Of a stretch of DNA of 42,819 bases, positions 42,713-42,819 are shown piece by piece (the stretch's first letter is position 1; each line of letters starts with the position of its first letter). Source of the DNA: an uncultured Allobaculum sp. (lineage in GTDB: Bacteria > Bacillota_I > Bacilli_A > Erysipelotrichales > Erysipelotrichaceae); contig CAJTVE010000020.1 of the NCBI GenBank assembly GCA_910579655.1, positions 1 through 42,819 of the forward strand. The letters run 5' to 3'. A program made the translations under genes and the position numbers. Under the pieces are notes generated by a model that worked only from the letters and a program-made list of their open reading frames with translations, made no database searches and was not told the DNA's origin.

Positions 42713-42819
42713 TGCATTGAATCAGTGCATCCTTGGATGATTATTCAATGACAGATTCGGTTTCAGTATTCTTGCGAATACCGCGGGTTGGATTCACATG
42801 AATCTTTCAAAAACAAACA

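Overview
This is a low-to-mid GC Firmicutes chromosome segment. The evidence is a T-box leader on thrS, AGGAGG-type ribosome binding sites, a tandem M16 peptidase pair, a CcpA-like cre site, a cell-wall-binding-repeat NlpC/P60 protein and 6-phospho-beta-glucosidases. The style of the proteins suggests a gut or oral Erysipelotrichia-type organism, but that placement is inference and no gene here fixes the genus.

Layout. 1-12.4 kb is housekeeping: rpsD with its own promoter, a short SSB-like protein, two overlapping M16 peptidases, a secreted NlpC/P60 wall protein, trmL-rdgB, and thrS (T-box controlled) with a solute-binding lipoprotein overlapping its end. 12.5-14.7 kb is tex. 14.97-27.8 kb is a complete type I-E CRISPR-Cas locus on the minus strand: cas3, then cse1-cse2-cas7-cas5-cas6e-cas1-cas2 (cas2 fused to a DEDDh exonuclease), then a 46-repeat array. 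28.2-32.3 kb holds a pair of small six-helix membrane paralogues, a Zn/Cd-type P-ATPase with a separate HMA metallochaperone, and a divergent SmtB-like ArsR repressor. 32.7-41 kb holds a proline-rich membrane-anchored protein, an MFS transporter divergent from an RpiR/SIS regulator, a P-loop kinase and two GH1 6-phospho-beta-glucosidases. The window ends with a PHP-family histidinol-phosphatase-like gene and a 5S rRNA on the minus strand.

The most notable object lies in the 346-bp gap between cas3 and cse1. It is a free-standing single CRISPR-like unit: a degenerate repeat with a nearly intact 5' handle, a spacer of exactly 33 nt, a second degenerate repeat with the same 7+5+5+5+5 geometry as the array repeats, then an intrinsic terminator. 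It has its own promoter overlapping the end of cas3. The first 15 nt after its handle match, beside an AAT PAM, a site 10 bp upstream of the -35 box of the promoter that drives cse1 and the rest of Cascade. The remainder of the spacer does not match. This is the architecture expected of a crRNA-like cas autorepressor (CreR/CreA type): Cascade bound to this RNA would sit on its own promoter without licensing Cas3 cleavage. The array independently supports the PAM: in 40 of 45 intervals the base between repeat and spacer is C or T in crRNA sense, implying an AAY PAM with its last base retained.

The cas genes therefore appear to form two transcription units, cas3 and then Cascade plus adaptation, with the regulatory RNA between them. 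The array has only about 35 bp between it and the cas2 stop, so its leader or promoter probably lies partly inside cas2, or the array is read through from the operon.
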